Made by a program: the position numbers and the translations under genes. A stretch of 64,000 nucleotides of DNA from Candidatus Acidianus copahuensis (GTDB taxonomy: Archaea; Thermoproteota; Thermoprotei_A; Sulfolobales; Sulfolobaceae): assembly GCF_000632495.1 (NCBI RefSeq), contig NZ_JFZT01000039.1, forward strand, positions 300,501 through 364,500, in the 5' to 3' direction. The notes under the pieces were generated by a model. It worked only from the letters and a program-made list of their open reading frames with translations. It had not been told where the DNA came from and made no database searches. This document shows, piece after piece, positions 44,343-52,445 of this stretch (its first letter is position 1; each line of letters starts with the position of its first letter).

Positions 44343-44834
44343 ATGGACTTAAGGGATGTAATGAGGACATTGCCTCTCGGGATTGTAATTGTAACAACAT
44401 TCTGGAACAATCTACCAATAGGAATGACTGTTAATACGTTTAATTCGGTCTCTCTCAATCCTCCTTTAATTTTATTTTTAGCTGATGTAACTAAAGGAAA
44501 CGAAAAACCCTATGAGGAAAGTGGAATGTTTGTAGTCAACTTTATTGACGATGTAGAGATAGCAAGGATATTCTCTTCAGAGGACGTTCATCAACGTTTT
44601 TCTAAGGTAAAGTATATATTGGGAAATTGCGGCCCAATTCTTAGTAAAGCTTATGCGTACATAGAGGCAAAAGTGAAGGATATAGTAAGCGAGGGAGATC
44701 ATAAAATTATAGTAGGGGAAGTGAAAAAGATTAATGTAACAAATTATTCTGCATCTCTTATTTATTATGATAAAATGTTTTGGAGATTGCAGGAACTCTT
44801 TTCTGCAAAATCCTCATTCAGAGACCACGAATAG
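44343..44834 (+). CDS. Flavin reductase-like (HpaC/DIM6 type) protein
   Basis: 163-residue FMN-binding split-barrel. LPLGIVIVTT, GMTVNTFNSVSLNPPLI and a C-terminal strand with EGDHKIIVGEV match the flavin reductase-like domain. It would reduce FMN or FAD with NAD(P)H or bind FMN in a small oxidoreductase. Standing alone after the IS remnant, without a monooxygenase partner nearby. It converges with the coiled-coil gene, overlapping by 21 bp. Confidence 0.82.
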   Translation: MDLRDVMRTLPLGIVIVTTFWNNLPIGMTVNTFNSVSLNPPLILFLADVTKGNEKPYEESGMFVVNFIDDVEIARIFSSEDVHQRFSKVKYILGNCGPILSKAYAYIEAKVKDIVSEGDHKIIVGEVKKINVTNYSASLIYYDKMFWRLQELFSAKSSFRDHE

Positions 44835-46529
44835 CTTATCCTTTATTCTCTTTACTTTTCCGATCCCTTCCTTTTCAGCCTCTAAGAACGCTCTTTTTAC
44901 AACTAACTTAGAATATCCTGTCTCCTCAATAACTCTCTCCAAGCTGAGAGCTTTCTCTAAAGCTATTTTTTCCTTAAGGTAATTTATTATTTTTTCAATT
45001 TTTTCTGATTCAATATCTGGTTCAAATAGTTCTAAGTATTGATCTACTAACTTGTCTCCTTTGTTGTAATAAACCTCACCAGACTCCAGATCAACGAGGA
45101 TTAATGTGACATAGAAGTTGACAAATGATTCCTTGAACTCTTGAGACGTGACATATCTTTTAACTCTCTCATCGAATCCTGTAGGAGATCCAATTCCAAC
45201 GACATAGTGTACCTTTCCAAGCCTACCGCTCTCTATGGCTCTATCTAAAACGTTAAGTAGGTCTGCTAGACTAACTGGGTTGTTATCAAATGAGGACTTA
45301 ATAAAACTCTCTATGTGAGAGAGAAATATGCCCTTTACAACAATCTCTAATGGTTCACCAAAAATTCTGTTCTTCTTTGCTACAAATAATATCTCACTAT
45401 TATGGGGATATACAGCTATGTCCTTTATTCCTAACTGACTGAGAAGTCCCTTCTGGTCGTATCTATAAACGTAATATTCCTTTAATTCTTTTACCAAGAA
45501 CTCTCCCCTTCTAATAGGATCATAGAATTTTCTCGGTAGAGAATTCATCTTCATTTCAAATCTTCCTAAGAAGTTAACTTCCATTATTCTTGCTTCATCA
45601 AATCTTACGTACCTTTCTGAGGGATTTTCAGCCTTCTCCACTCTTAATCTTAACTCTTCGTTTTCGCTTTTCAATTTAGAGAGATTCACCTCGTATTCCT
45701 GAACTTTCTTTCTTAATTCCTGGTTCGTTCTCTGTAAATTCTCTATTTCTCCCTTTAGGACTACTTTCGTGTTTTCATCGACATTTTCTATTTTCTTCTT
45801 AAGTTCCTCTACTTCAGCCTGCAGTTTGTCCCTTTCCTCTCTCAACTGAGATATCCTACGTTCAAGCATAGAAATTACTATCTGGTCAGAACCTCCTTCC
45901 TCTAGATTTTCATTGAGGAGATCCTCAGCCCTCTGTCTTTCGAGCTCAGCCCTTGAGAGAATTGCTGATTCGTACTCCTCAAATAACCTTCTTGTTGATC
46001 CCGGGTCAATATCCATATAATTCCTTATCCCTAGCTTTATCTTTTCCATCCTTCTTCTATATTCCTGTCTTAGTGCGGAAGCCAGCGTTTCCCTTACATT
46101 ATAGCTAAGGGGATCTATGAGCTTCTCGTATTCATACATCTGCATATAATACCAGGTCTTGATTACGTCGTAAATTTGGCCTTTCTTGTTCAGTAGAGCG
46201 GAAACTATTTCCTTATCAGTTACGTAATCCAGCCTTATGAATCTGTCAAGCTTTTGGAAGGCCTCAATTTCATCTCTCGTAAATTGTGACTTAATTCCAG
46301 GATTATCAATAGAAAATGCCAATTTTAATAACGCTAAATCAAAGTAACCCAACATTACAGAGTTATCGTGAAAGTCCTTCCCTAGGCAATACTTCTCATA
46401 TTCTTCCCTGTTCCTCTTCATTTCGTTAAATTCGTTCACTCTTATTTCCTCTAACATTTTGGAAAGCGAAATTTCGTCGCTTCTAACAACCTGAAGTACT
46501 TTGTTGAAAACTTCCTCACAATTCATCAT
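44814..46529 (-). CDS. Large coiled-coil protein of the ESCRT-like module
   Basis: 571 residues. Helical N-terminal region (1-190), a heptad coiled coil at about 195-310 (ERRISQLREERDKLQAEVEE and following), a mixed alpha/beta domain at 310-500, and a C-terminal winged-helix-like end (LEKALSLERVIEETGYSKLV). No membrane segment. Family not recognised. Its ATG overlaps the upstream gene's stop (ATGA), and the pair diverges from the ESCRT-III-like/AAA operon. A scaffold, adaptor or filament role is inferred from the coiled coil and neighbours. Confidence 0.65.
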   Translation of the reverse strand: MMNCEEVFNKVLQVVRSDEISLSKMLEEIRVNEFNEMKRNREEYEKYCLGKDFHDNSVMLGYFDLALLKLAFSIDNPGIKSQFTRDEIEAFQKLDRFIRLDYVTDKEIVSALLNKKGQIYDVIKTWYYMQMYEYEKLIDPLSYNVRETLASALRQEYRRRMEKIKLGIRNYMDIDPGSTRRLFEEYESAILSRAELERQRAEDLLNENLEEGGSDQIVISMLERRISQLREERDKLQAEVEELKKKIENVDENTKVVLKGEIENLQRTNQELRKKVQEYEVNLSKLKSENEELRLRVEKAENPSERYVRFDEARIMEVNFLGRFEMKMNSLPRKFYDPIRRGEFLVKELKEYYVYRYDQKGLLSQLGIKDIAVYPHNSEILFVAKKNRIFGEPLEIVVKGIFLSHIESFIKSSFDNNPVSLADLLNVLDRAIESGRLGKVHYVVGIGSPTGFDERVKRYVTSQEFKESFVNFYVTLILVDLESGEVYYNKGDKLVDQYLELFEPDIESEKIEKIINYLKEKIALEKALSLERVIEETGYSKLVVKRAFLEAEKEGIGKVKRIKDKLFVVSE

Positions 46530-47023
46530 CTTTCCCCACCGAAGATCTCTAGTTCCTTAGAGATCTCTTGGAAAACTCTATCTACAGCGTCCTTTGGGCC
46601 TTTCATTTCTAGCTTAAGCGTTACTTTTCCTTCTTGAGATAAGTTCACTGTTAGTCTTACCAACCCTTTCCTAGTATAAATTTCATATTCCTCTCCAGAA
46701 AATTTTCCCAGATATATTCCCTTGTTCTTTGCTATAAGGTAATCTACAAAAGACTTAACCTCTGAAATTCCCTTAGAGAAGGAAAAAGTTGCCTTTAATG
46801 AATAAACCTCCTCCTTAAACTCGACTTCTTCAACTTTGTAAACTTTAACAATCTCTTGAGGAAATTTCCTCATAATTTCGCTAGCTACCTCATTATATCT
46901 ATCGTCAAATACCTTAAAGGCATATCCTTCTAAGCCCATTGTCGAATCTCTATACTTTTCTAAAACGTAATCAAGTCTCTTTCTCTCCTGTTCGTTTCTG
47001 TAACTCACTTCTATTAAGTACAC
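46526..47023 (-). CDS. Hypothetical alpha/beta protein of the ESCRT-like module
   Basis: 165 residues from GTG 47023, starting MYLIEVSYRNEQERKRLDY; no family recognised. Helical first third, then beta strands (VYSLKATFSFSKG, LVRLTVNLSQEGKVTLKLEM) and a C-terminal helix. The frame is open further to an ATG at 47068, but TATA-like TTTTTATGTA at 47042-47051 fits a leaderless GTG at 47023 better. First gene of the leftward operon. Confidence 0.55.
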   Translation of the reverse strand: MYLIEVSYRNEQERKRLDYVLEKYRDSTMGLEGYAFKVFDDRYNEVASEIMRKFPQEIVKVYKVEEVEFKEEVYSLKATFSFSKGISEVKSFVDYLIAKNKGIYLGKFSGEEYEIYTRKGLVRLTVNLSQEGKVTLKLEMKGPKDAVDRVFQEISKELEIFGGER

Positions 47024-47104
47024 AATAACTATATAACGGATATACATAAAAATTTTCCTTTTTCTCATTTTATACTTATTCTCAAAATCGGATATAAGGA
47101 AGAA

Positions 47105-47119
47105 TCTCCAAAATGGAGA
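47105..47119. promoter_or_regulatory. Palindrome in the divergent promoter of the ESCRT-like module
   Basis: TCTCCAAAATGGAGA is a perfect 6-bp inverted repeat with an AAA centre. It sits directly upstream of the TATA-like GTTTTTATTTT (47123-47133) of the rightward operon and about 80 bp from the leftward start. A dimeric regulator could control both operons here. Confidence 0.45.
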
Positions 47120-47160
47120 AAAGTTTTTATTTTCCAGATTCTACTTTAGTTTGATCAAAA

Positions 47161-47730
47161 ATGGTCTCACTGTTCAGGAGGAAAAGCATGCTAAAGAGTC
47201 TGAACCAAAAGGACGTCAGACAAGAAATTCAATACTTAGAGTTACAGCAGAAAAAGCTAGAGGCAACAAGGGCTGAGTTGGAGAAAGACGCAACGAAGCT
47301 TTTTAACGAATCTATTGGTAAGTCAGAGGCAACAAAGAGGTTAAACGCAACAAAGATAAAGAACATAAAGGACAGGATAGCAGATATAGATAAGGATCTA
47401 AAAGAGATAAATCTAAGATTAGGAGTCTTATACAAAATAGATAGAATTAAAGAAAAAGCTCAAAAAACATTTAGTTCTAAAGTTTGGGCTAAAATAGTAA
47501 ATGACGTTGATAGCGAAACGCTAGAGAGGTGGTTAATTGATGAAAGGATGTCAGAAGATCAGATAATAGGCAAGTTAAGGCAAATCTATAATGCGGAAGG
47601 ACCTCAAGGACTAGAGGATCAAGACGTATCACAAGATGAGAGAGAAATACTCTCTGCCATGACTGAGGTAGAAAAGGGTGAAAGAAAGCCAGAGGAGGTT
47701 ACGAAGGAATTCACTAAGGAAGAGGCGTAA
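47161..47730 (+). CDS. ESCRT-III/CdvB-like coiled-coil protein
   Basis: 189 residues. A basic N-terminus (SLFRRKSMLKSLNQKD) is followed by long charged helices (QKKLEATRAELEKDATKLF, then KIKNIKDRIADIDKDLKEIN and LRLGVLYKIDRI) and an acidic tail (EEVTKEFTKEEA). The basic-to-acidic layout, length and helix rhythm match ESCRT-III proteins, and the stretch from KDATKLF to LRLGVLYKID lines up with the CdvB core by eye. It lacks the CdvB winged helix. The stop overlaps the start of the MIT-AAA ATPase by one base. Predicted membrane-remodelling filament subunit; an unrelated coiled coil is not excluded. Confidence 0.6.
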   Translation: MVSLFRRKSMLKSLNQKDVRQEIQYLELQQKKLEATRAELEKDATKLFNESIGKSEATKRLNATKIKNIKDRIADIDKDLKEINLRLGVLYKIDRIKEKAQKTFSSKVWAKIVNDVDSETLERWLIDERMSEDQIIGKLRQIYNAEGPQGLEDQDVSQDEREILSAMTEVEKGERKPEEVTKEFTKEEA

Positions 47731-48836
47731 TGTCCTTAGAATTCCTCCTTCTTAATGAGGCTAACGTACTAATAAATAAAGGTAAAATAGCGGAAGAGGA
47801 AGGCGATAAGGAGAGCGCAGCAAATTTCTATAGAAAAGCAGCTGAAATGTATGAAAGAGCATCGGAAAAGGTTTCGCCAGAGACTAGAGAGATTTATAGA
47901 ATAAATTCAAGAAGACTAAGGGCAAAATCAAGGACATTATTAGGAAGGAATAAGGAAGTTACAATAGTAGAAGAGGAAGAGCCAGATTTCGACTCTATAG
48001 CTAGATCAATGATTGTCAAATCCTCTGTAAAGTTCGAGGACATCGTAGGGATGGAAAGTATCAAGGAACTTTTTATGGAAGTAATTTTCATGGCAACAAG
48101 TAAACCAGAGAAGGAAGTAAAGCTAGATCCACCAAGATCTGTTCTCCTTTATGGACCCCCAGGGAACGGAAAGACATTACTTGCGTCTGCTCTATCTAGT
48201 TCCTTGAACTCCACTTTTTTTAATGTGAACATATCTAACGTCCTATCAAGATATGTTGGCGACGCTCCAAAAATGATAGGGACTATTTTTTCTTTAGCTA
48301 GAAAAATGAGTCCATCTATTATCTTTATAGACGAGATTGATAGTATTGCAATAAGTAGAGAACAAAGGCAAAATGTGGGAACAGGGCTAATTCAAAAAAT
48401 GCTGGTTGAAATGGACGGATTTAAGAGTCAACAGAACTTTACATTAGTGGTAGGGAGTACAAATAGACCTTGGGATCTGGACGAAGCAATAATTAACAGG
48501 TTTGACTATAGAATCTACGTACCACTTCCAGACGCGAATGCTCGAGAAGGAATATTTAGGCATGAGATAGAGGGAAGGGGATTTACGACGGAGGCAGATT
48601 ATAAGGAACTAGCCGAAAATAGCGAAGGTTATACCGGAAGGGAGATATCTTACGTTTGTAAAAAGGCAATAATGTACATGATAAGAAGGGTTAACGACTT
48701 TAGTGAAAAGATCATAAAGTTTGACGTTATAAAGAGCGATGAAATTAAAAGGGCATTGAAAGAGACAAAGCCAACTACAACCTCAGATGTATTACGAAAA
48801 TTTGAGGAATGGAGTGATAGCCATGGTTCTCAATAA
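47730..48836 (+). CDS. MIT-domain AAA ATPase, Vps4/CdvC paralogue
   Basis: 368 residues. Residues 1-72 are an MIT-like three-helix domain (GKIAEEEGDKESAANFYRKA), then a linker and the AAA core: DIVGME at 104-109, Walker A GPPGNGKT at 142-149, pore loop SRYVGDAPK near 173-181, Walker B IIFIDEID near 197-204, and GSTNRPWDLDEAIINRFDYR with sensor and Arg residues. The end (LRKFEEWSDSHG) matches the Vps4 C-terminal helix. It differs from the canonical division ATPase CdvC, whose pore loop reads KWLGEAE, so it is a paralogue. It would remodel the ESCRT-III-like filaments encoded just upstream. Confidence 0.83.
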   Translation: MSLEFLLLNEANVLINKGKIAEEEGDKESAANFYRKAAEMYERASEKVSPETREIYRINSRRLRAKSRTLLGRNKEVTIVEEEEPDFDSIARSMIVKSSVKFEDIVGMESIKELFMEVIFMATSKPEKEVKLDPPRSVLLYGPPGNGKTLLASALSSSLNSTFFNVNISNVLSRYVGDAPKMIGTIFSLARKMSPSIIFIDEIDSIAISREQRQNVGTGLIQKMLVEMDGFKSQQNFTLVVGSTNRPWDLDEAIINRFDYRIYVPLPDANAREGIFRHEIEGRGFTTEADYKELAENSEGYTGREISYVCKKAIMYMIRRVNDFSEKIIKFDVIKSDEIKRALKETKPTTTSDVLRKFEEWSDSHGSQ

Positions 48837-49158
48837 AGGGCTTAATTTCTATTACATATTAGACGAATTGCTAATGGAACTAAACAAAGTAGAGAGGAAA
48901 ATAGAGTTATTACAGAGTAAAGGAGTTAAAATTCCAGAATCTCTGGAGGAAAGGAGGGAGATGTTAAAGAAAGAAATTGAAAATATTAGAATAGGAATAG
49001 AAAATATTGAAGGAGAACAAGAGTTCAAGGAATATATGAACATAATGAAGGAGTTAGTCGGAGGAAGAAGACTTGAAGATATAATACATAGATTGAATAA
49101 ATTGAGAGAAAAAGTAAGGAATTTAAGGATAAATCGTGAAGTTATAAGAAACGCTTGA
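48823..49158 (+). CDS. Small coiled-coil protein of the ESCRT-like module
   Basis: 111 residues, nearly all charged helix (ELLMELNKVERKIELLQSKG, RREMLKKEIENIRIGIENIE). ATG 48823 lies behind GAGTGAT and overlaps the ATPase gene by 14 bp. An upstream in-frame ATG at 48787 would overlap more. Possibly a second filament or adaptor subunit; no family recognised. Confidence 0.6.
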   Translation: MVLNKGLNFYYILDELLMELNKVERKIELLQSKGVKIPESLEERREMLKKEIENIRIGIENIEGEQEFKEYMNIMKELVGGRRLEDIIHRLNKLREKVRNLRINREVIRNA

Positions 49159-49215
49159 CCTTACACAATGTTTTTATGCCATGGTTTTCAATTTGTCTAT
49201 TAAAGGGATATAAAG

Positions 49216-50772
49216 TTGTCAGCGATCTATAGATCCTTAGGTGTTCTAGTTGCCCTATTTGCCATAGGTATGGCATTCAGTGCACCATTTCGTCCCTTGT
49301 TCGATTTCTTTTTTTTCTTATTTATGATTTCTCTTTTTGTAATGATAACTTTCTCAATAATTTGGAATAGTTGGGGAGGTTCAAGAATGTTTTCTGATAT
49401 ATTTGACCACGAGATATCTTCACTTTTTAAAAGGCCGATGGCTTCTTATCTTTTTAAGCTAGGCTTAAGGCTATACAATAATGGAGATTATTATAACGCA
49501 TCAAAGGTTCTTCTTAGATCGCTTAAAATAGATCCGTTTAATGCTGATGCCTATTATATACTAGCGCTTTGCGCGGAAAGAATTGGGAAATTGGGTTATG
49601 CGGAAAAAGATTTGAGAAGAGCAATCTCATTAAAGCCAGATATTGCAGAATATCATTATGAGTTAGGAAATGTTCTAAAAATTATGGGGAGACTTTACGA
49701 AGCTCAAGTAGAGTTTCGAGAAGCATTGAGGTTTTCCCCAAATAATCCAAAGTACGCGTCTGCTTTGAGTTCACTTAATCAAGGTGTTTCACAACATGGA
49801 TCGAGCAATCAACCTAATACATCTCCAAAGACGAAATCCACTGACAATATAGGGGAGTATAGAATAGTTTCTCTTTTAGGTGAAGGGGGTTCATCAAAGG
49901 TTTACAAGGTCGAAAGGGAAGGAAAGTTTTATGCTATTAAGATTCCTAAATTACTAAATAAAGACTTTATAAAAGAGGTTGGTATTTGGTTAAGTCTCGA
50001 ACATCCAAACATAGTTAAGCTCATAGACTATAGTATTGATCCTCCCTTCTTGGTAATGGAATACGTAGAAAAGAGTTTAGATAAGATAAAAAAACTAGAT
50101 CTAATTACCGCAATAAGAATATCCAGGGATGTAATCTCTGCTCTTAAATTTGCTCATTCGAAGGGAATAGTTCACGGAGATGTAAAACCATCAAACGTAT
50201 TGATAGATGATATGGGTAGGGGAAAGCTTACGGATTGGGATTCTGCCAGTTATTTATCAAGAGAGATGACTAACTCGCGTTTCACAATAGAATACGCTTC
50301 TCCTGAGGAGATTTCTGGAGGAAAGATTGGTCCCTCTTCCGACATCTATCAAGTATGTGAGGTCTTGTATGAAGTTACTACAGGAAGGAAGCCATTTAAT
50401 TCTGTATCCGATAAGCTTTCATCTACTTTCCCTTTACCTTCCTTGATTGATCCTTCGTTGAAGCCAATTGATGGGGTAATGTTGGCGTGTCTAACTAATA
50501 ATGCGGAGAGTAGAATTAATGAGGACGACCTAGAGTCTGAACTAAAGAAGATAGAGGAGAAAGTCCTATTCAATAACCTTACCCATACTCAGGAAGCTAC
50601 CCTGGAGCTCATCTATTATTTGGTTAAGGAAGGAAAGTATAATGAGGCCCTTAATTGGTGTAGAAAAAGGGGAGAAGAAGATCTATGTTCATTACTAGAG
50701 AGAAAAGTTATGTATGACTTTCCGGATCAGGGCACAATACTAAAAAAGATTGAAATTATGTTAAAAAAATAA
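49216..50772 (+). CDS. Membrane-anchored TPR Ser/Thr protein kinase
   Basis: 518 residues: hydrophobic segments at about 8-24 and 30-52, TPR repeats at about 77-185, then a eukaryotic-type kinase domain from 212. Motifs are GEGGSSKV in the Gly loop, Lys242 in YAIKIPK, HGDVKPSNVL (320-328, HGD instead of HRD), DWD at 340-342 in place of DFG, and SPEEISGG. Catalytic Lys and Asp residues are kept. Start is TTG at 49216 behind AAAGGGA. It follows the ESCRT-like operon by 57 bp and may phosphorylate its proteins (inference). Confidence 0.83.
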   Translation: MSAIYRSLGVLVALFAIGMAFSAPFRPLFDFFFFLFMISLFVMITFSIIWNSWGGSRMFSDIFDHEISSLFKRPMASYLFKLGLRLYNNGDYYNASKVLLRSLKIDPFNADAYYILALCAERIGKLGYAEKDLRRAISLKPDIAEYHYELGNVLKIMGRLYEAQVEFREALRFSPNNPKYASALSSLNQGVSQHGSSNQPNTSPKTKSTDNIGEYRIVSLLGEGGSSKVYKVEREGKFYAIKIPKLLNKDFIKEVGIWLSLEHPNIVKLIDYSIDPPFLVMEYVEKSLDKIKKLDLITAIRISRDVISALKFAHSKGIVHGDVKPSNVLIDDMGRGKLTDWDSASYLSREMTNSRFTIEYASPEEISGGKIGPSSDIYQVCEVLYEVTTGRKPFNSVSDKLSSTFPLPSLIDPSLKPIDGVMLACLTNNAESRINEDDLESELKKIEEKVLFNNLTHTQEATLELIYYLVKEGKYNEALNWCRKRGEEDLCSLLERKVMYDFPDQGTILKKIEIMLKK

Positions 50773-50779
50773 TACTTTA

Positions 50780-52090
50780 TTATTTAGTTTTGATTTTTTC
50801 CCTCTTAACGAGTAGAAGTATTAGACCCGCAAGTAAAGAAAATAGAGCCATTGCGTAAACTCCTGAAACGAAAGAGTTAGTGATTAACTCTAAGTAACCA
50901 ACTACTATTGGCCCTACAATTCCACCCAAGTTTCCAACGGCATTTATTAGACCTATAGAAGCAGCTGCTGAGTCCCCCTCTAAAAACTTTGTTGGAATAG
51001 CCCAGAAAGGAGATAGAAAGCTAAATATGCCTATTGCAGCAATGCAAAATAATATAAACGAAATTACGACAATGCTAACTGTCGCAGCGCTAGCCGCTAG
51101 TCCTAATGCAGCAACAATGAAGACTAGAAAAGTAGTGATCTTGTGATTTTGTCTTTTGTCTGAATAAGTCGCAATGAAGAACAATGATATAGATGCAATT
51201 ACATAAGGTATAGCAGAAAGAAAACTTGACTCAGCGGCTGAAACTCCAGAGATTGATGATATTATACTGGGTAACCAGATCGAGTATCCATATAAACTAG
51301 TAACGCCAAGGAAATAAACAAGAGCTAAAATTATGACATCTCTATCCTTTAATGATCTTGTCCACTTAATTTTTACCTTTTGAGCAGATTCCTCGTTTAT
51401 GGCGCTTTCTAACGCTTTTTTCTCGTCTTTAGAAAGCCAACTTGCCTGATGGGGGAAATCAGTCAACAGGAAAAAAGCCAGGGCAGCTCCAACTAAAGCT
51501 AGACCTCCTTCATACCAGAATAGGATCCTCCAACCAGGATAATCTCCATAAAACGAAAATATACTACCAGCTATTATACTACCCACAATACCGGCTATAG
51601 GTATAGCAGCGTTAAATAGGCTATTTGCTGTCGCCCTTTCTGATTTTAAGAACCATAGACTTAGGTAAAAGATTACTCCAGCGTAAAAAGGTCCTTCGGC
51701 TATTCCCAGCAAAAACCTTAATACGTAAACCTCTGGGACTGAGGTTACGAAACCTGTTGCAATCGTTATTAACCCCCAGGCCGTGAAAGCTATAGTGAAA
51801 ATTTTTCTTACTCCATATCTATTTATTCCAAGATTGGAGAAAATCTGAGGTATAAAGTAACCCACAAAAAACAGAGATGAAGCTATAGAGGCTATGAAGT
51901 CCGCTTCCTTAGATGGTACTCCAAGAAAATTAAACATCCCTGCATCTATCGCATAAGATATATTTACTCGATCTAAAAAATTTATTAGATAAAGAAAGAA
52001 AACTATTGGTATAATTCTTATCATCCTTTTTCTTCTAGAGATTGCTATTAAGTTTGGAATTCCTTGCATATCTAAAAATCTGTTTAGCAA
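50780..52090 (-). CDS. MFS transporter, anion:cation symporter (ACS) family
   Basis: 436 residues, 12 membrane helices. The signature NFLDRVNISYA in helix 1 and RFLLGIAEGPFYAGVIFYLSLWF in helix 4 are those of the ACS family (sugar acids, phthalate, tartrate, galactonate). A transporter for an organic anion such as an aldonate is likely and would fit the Entner-Doudoroff genes at 54-56 kb. It converges with the kinase gene 8 bp away. Confidence 0.82.
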   Translation of the reverse strand: MLNRFLDMQGIPNLIAISRRKRMIRIIPIVFFLYLINFLDRVNISYAIDAGMFNFLGVPSKEADFIASIASSLFFVGYFIPQIFSNLGINRYGVRKIFTIAFTAWGLITIATGFVTSVPEVYVLRFLLGIAEGPFYAGVIFYLSLWFLKSERATANSLFNAAIPIAGIVGSIIAGSIFSFYGDYPGWRILFWYEGGLALVGAALAFFLLTDFPHQASWLSKDEKKALESAINEESAQKVKIKWTRSLKDRDVIILALVYFLGVTSLYGYSIWLPSIISSISGVSAAESSFLSAIPYVIASISLFFIATYSDKRQNHKITTFLVFIVAALGLAASAATVSIVVISFILFCIAAIGIFSFLSPFWAIPTKFLEGDSAAASIGLINAVGNLGGIVGPIVVGYLELITNSFVSGVYAMALFSLLAGLILLLVKREKIKTK

Positions 52091-52358
52091 GCTTAATACC
52101 CTTGCTAGAGAAAATACTCACTTAATTAATCTATTGTAAAAAGAAGAAAAAATGCATAATTTATGCATAATATGGAATGCTTATATCTATATGGAAAGAT
52201 TTAAAAGACGTTACGCTAAAGTTTCATACCGAACAATCCGATGTTTATTTAAAAGCATTTTATTTTTACTATATTAGTAATATTTTTTGTTATATAGAAA
52301 TAATTCCTTCCTTTAGCACTAATATATATACTTCTATTTGAAATAAATTCTAATGATA
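52091..52358. other. AT-rich intergenic stretch
   Basis: No gene seen between the MFS and YeeE starts (52091-52445). It holds promoter elements for both; the two palindromes before the YeeE gene are listed separately. Confidence 0.4.
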
Positions 52359-52373
52359 ATTAACATTGTTAAT
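52359..52373. promoter_or_regulatory. Palindrome upstream of the YeeE TATA box
   Basis: ATTAACATTGTTAAT is a perfect 6-bp inverted repeat with centre ATT, 13 bp before the TATA box TTTTTATAAT at 52386-52395. Candidate operator for the sulfur-compound transporter gene. Confidence 0.4.
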
Positions 52374-52397
52374 ATACACTTAGGTTTTTTATAATAT

Positions 52398-52433
52398 GTT
52401 ACTTTCTTTAGTAACAACAAGAAAAAAGAAAGT
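52398..52433 (+). promoter_or_regulatory. Alternative hairpins at the YeeE transcript start
   Basis: GTTACT at 52398-52403 pairs with AGTAAC at 52410-52415, while the overlapping ACTTTCTTT at 52401-52409 pairs with AAAGAAAGT at 52425-52433. The two structures exclude each other. They lie between the TATA box and the ATG at 52446, so they could be an operator at the transcription start or a switch in a short leader. Confidence 0.35.
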
Positions 52434-52445
52434 TAGTGAAACGGA

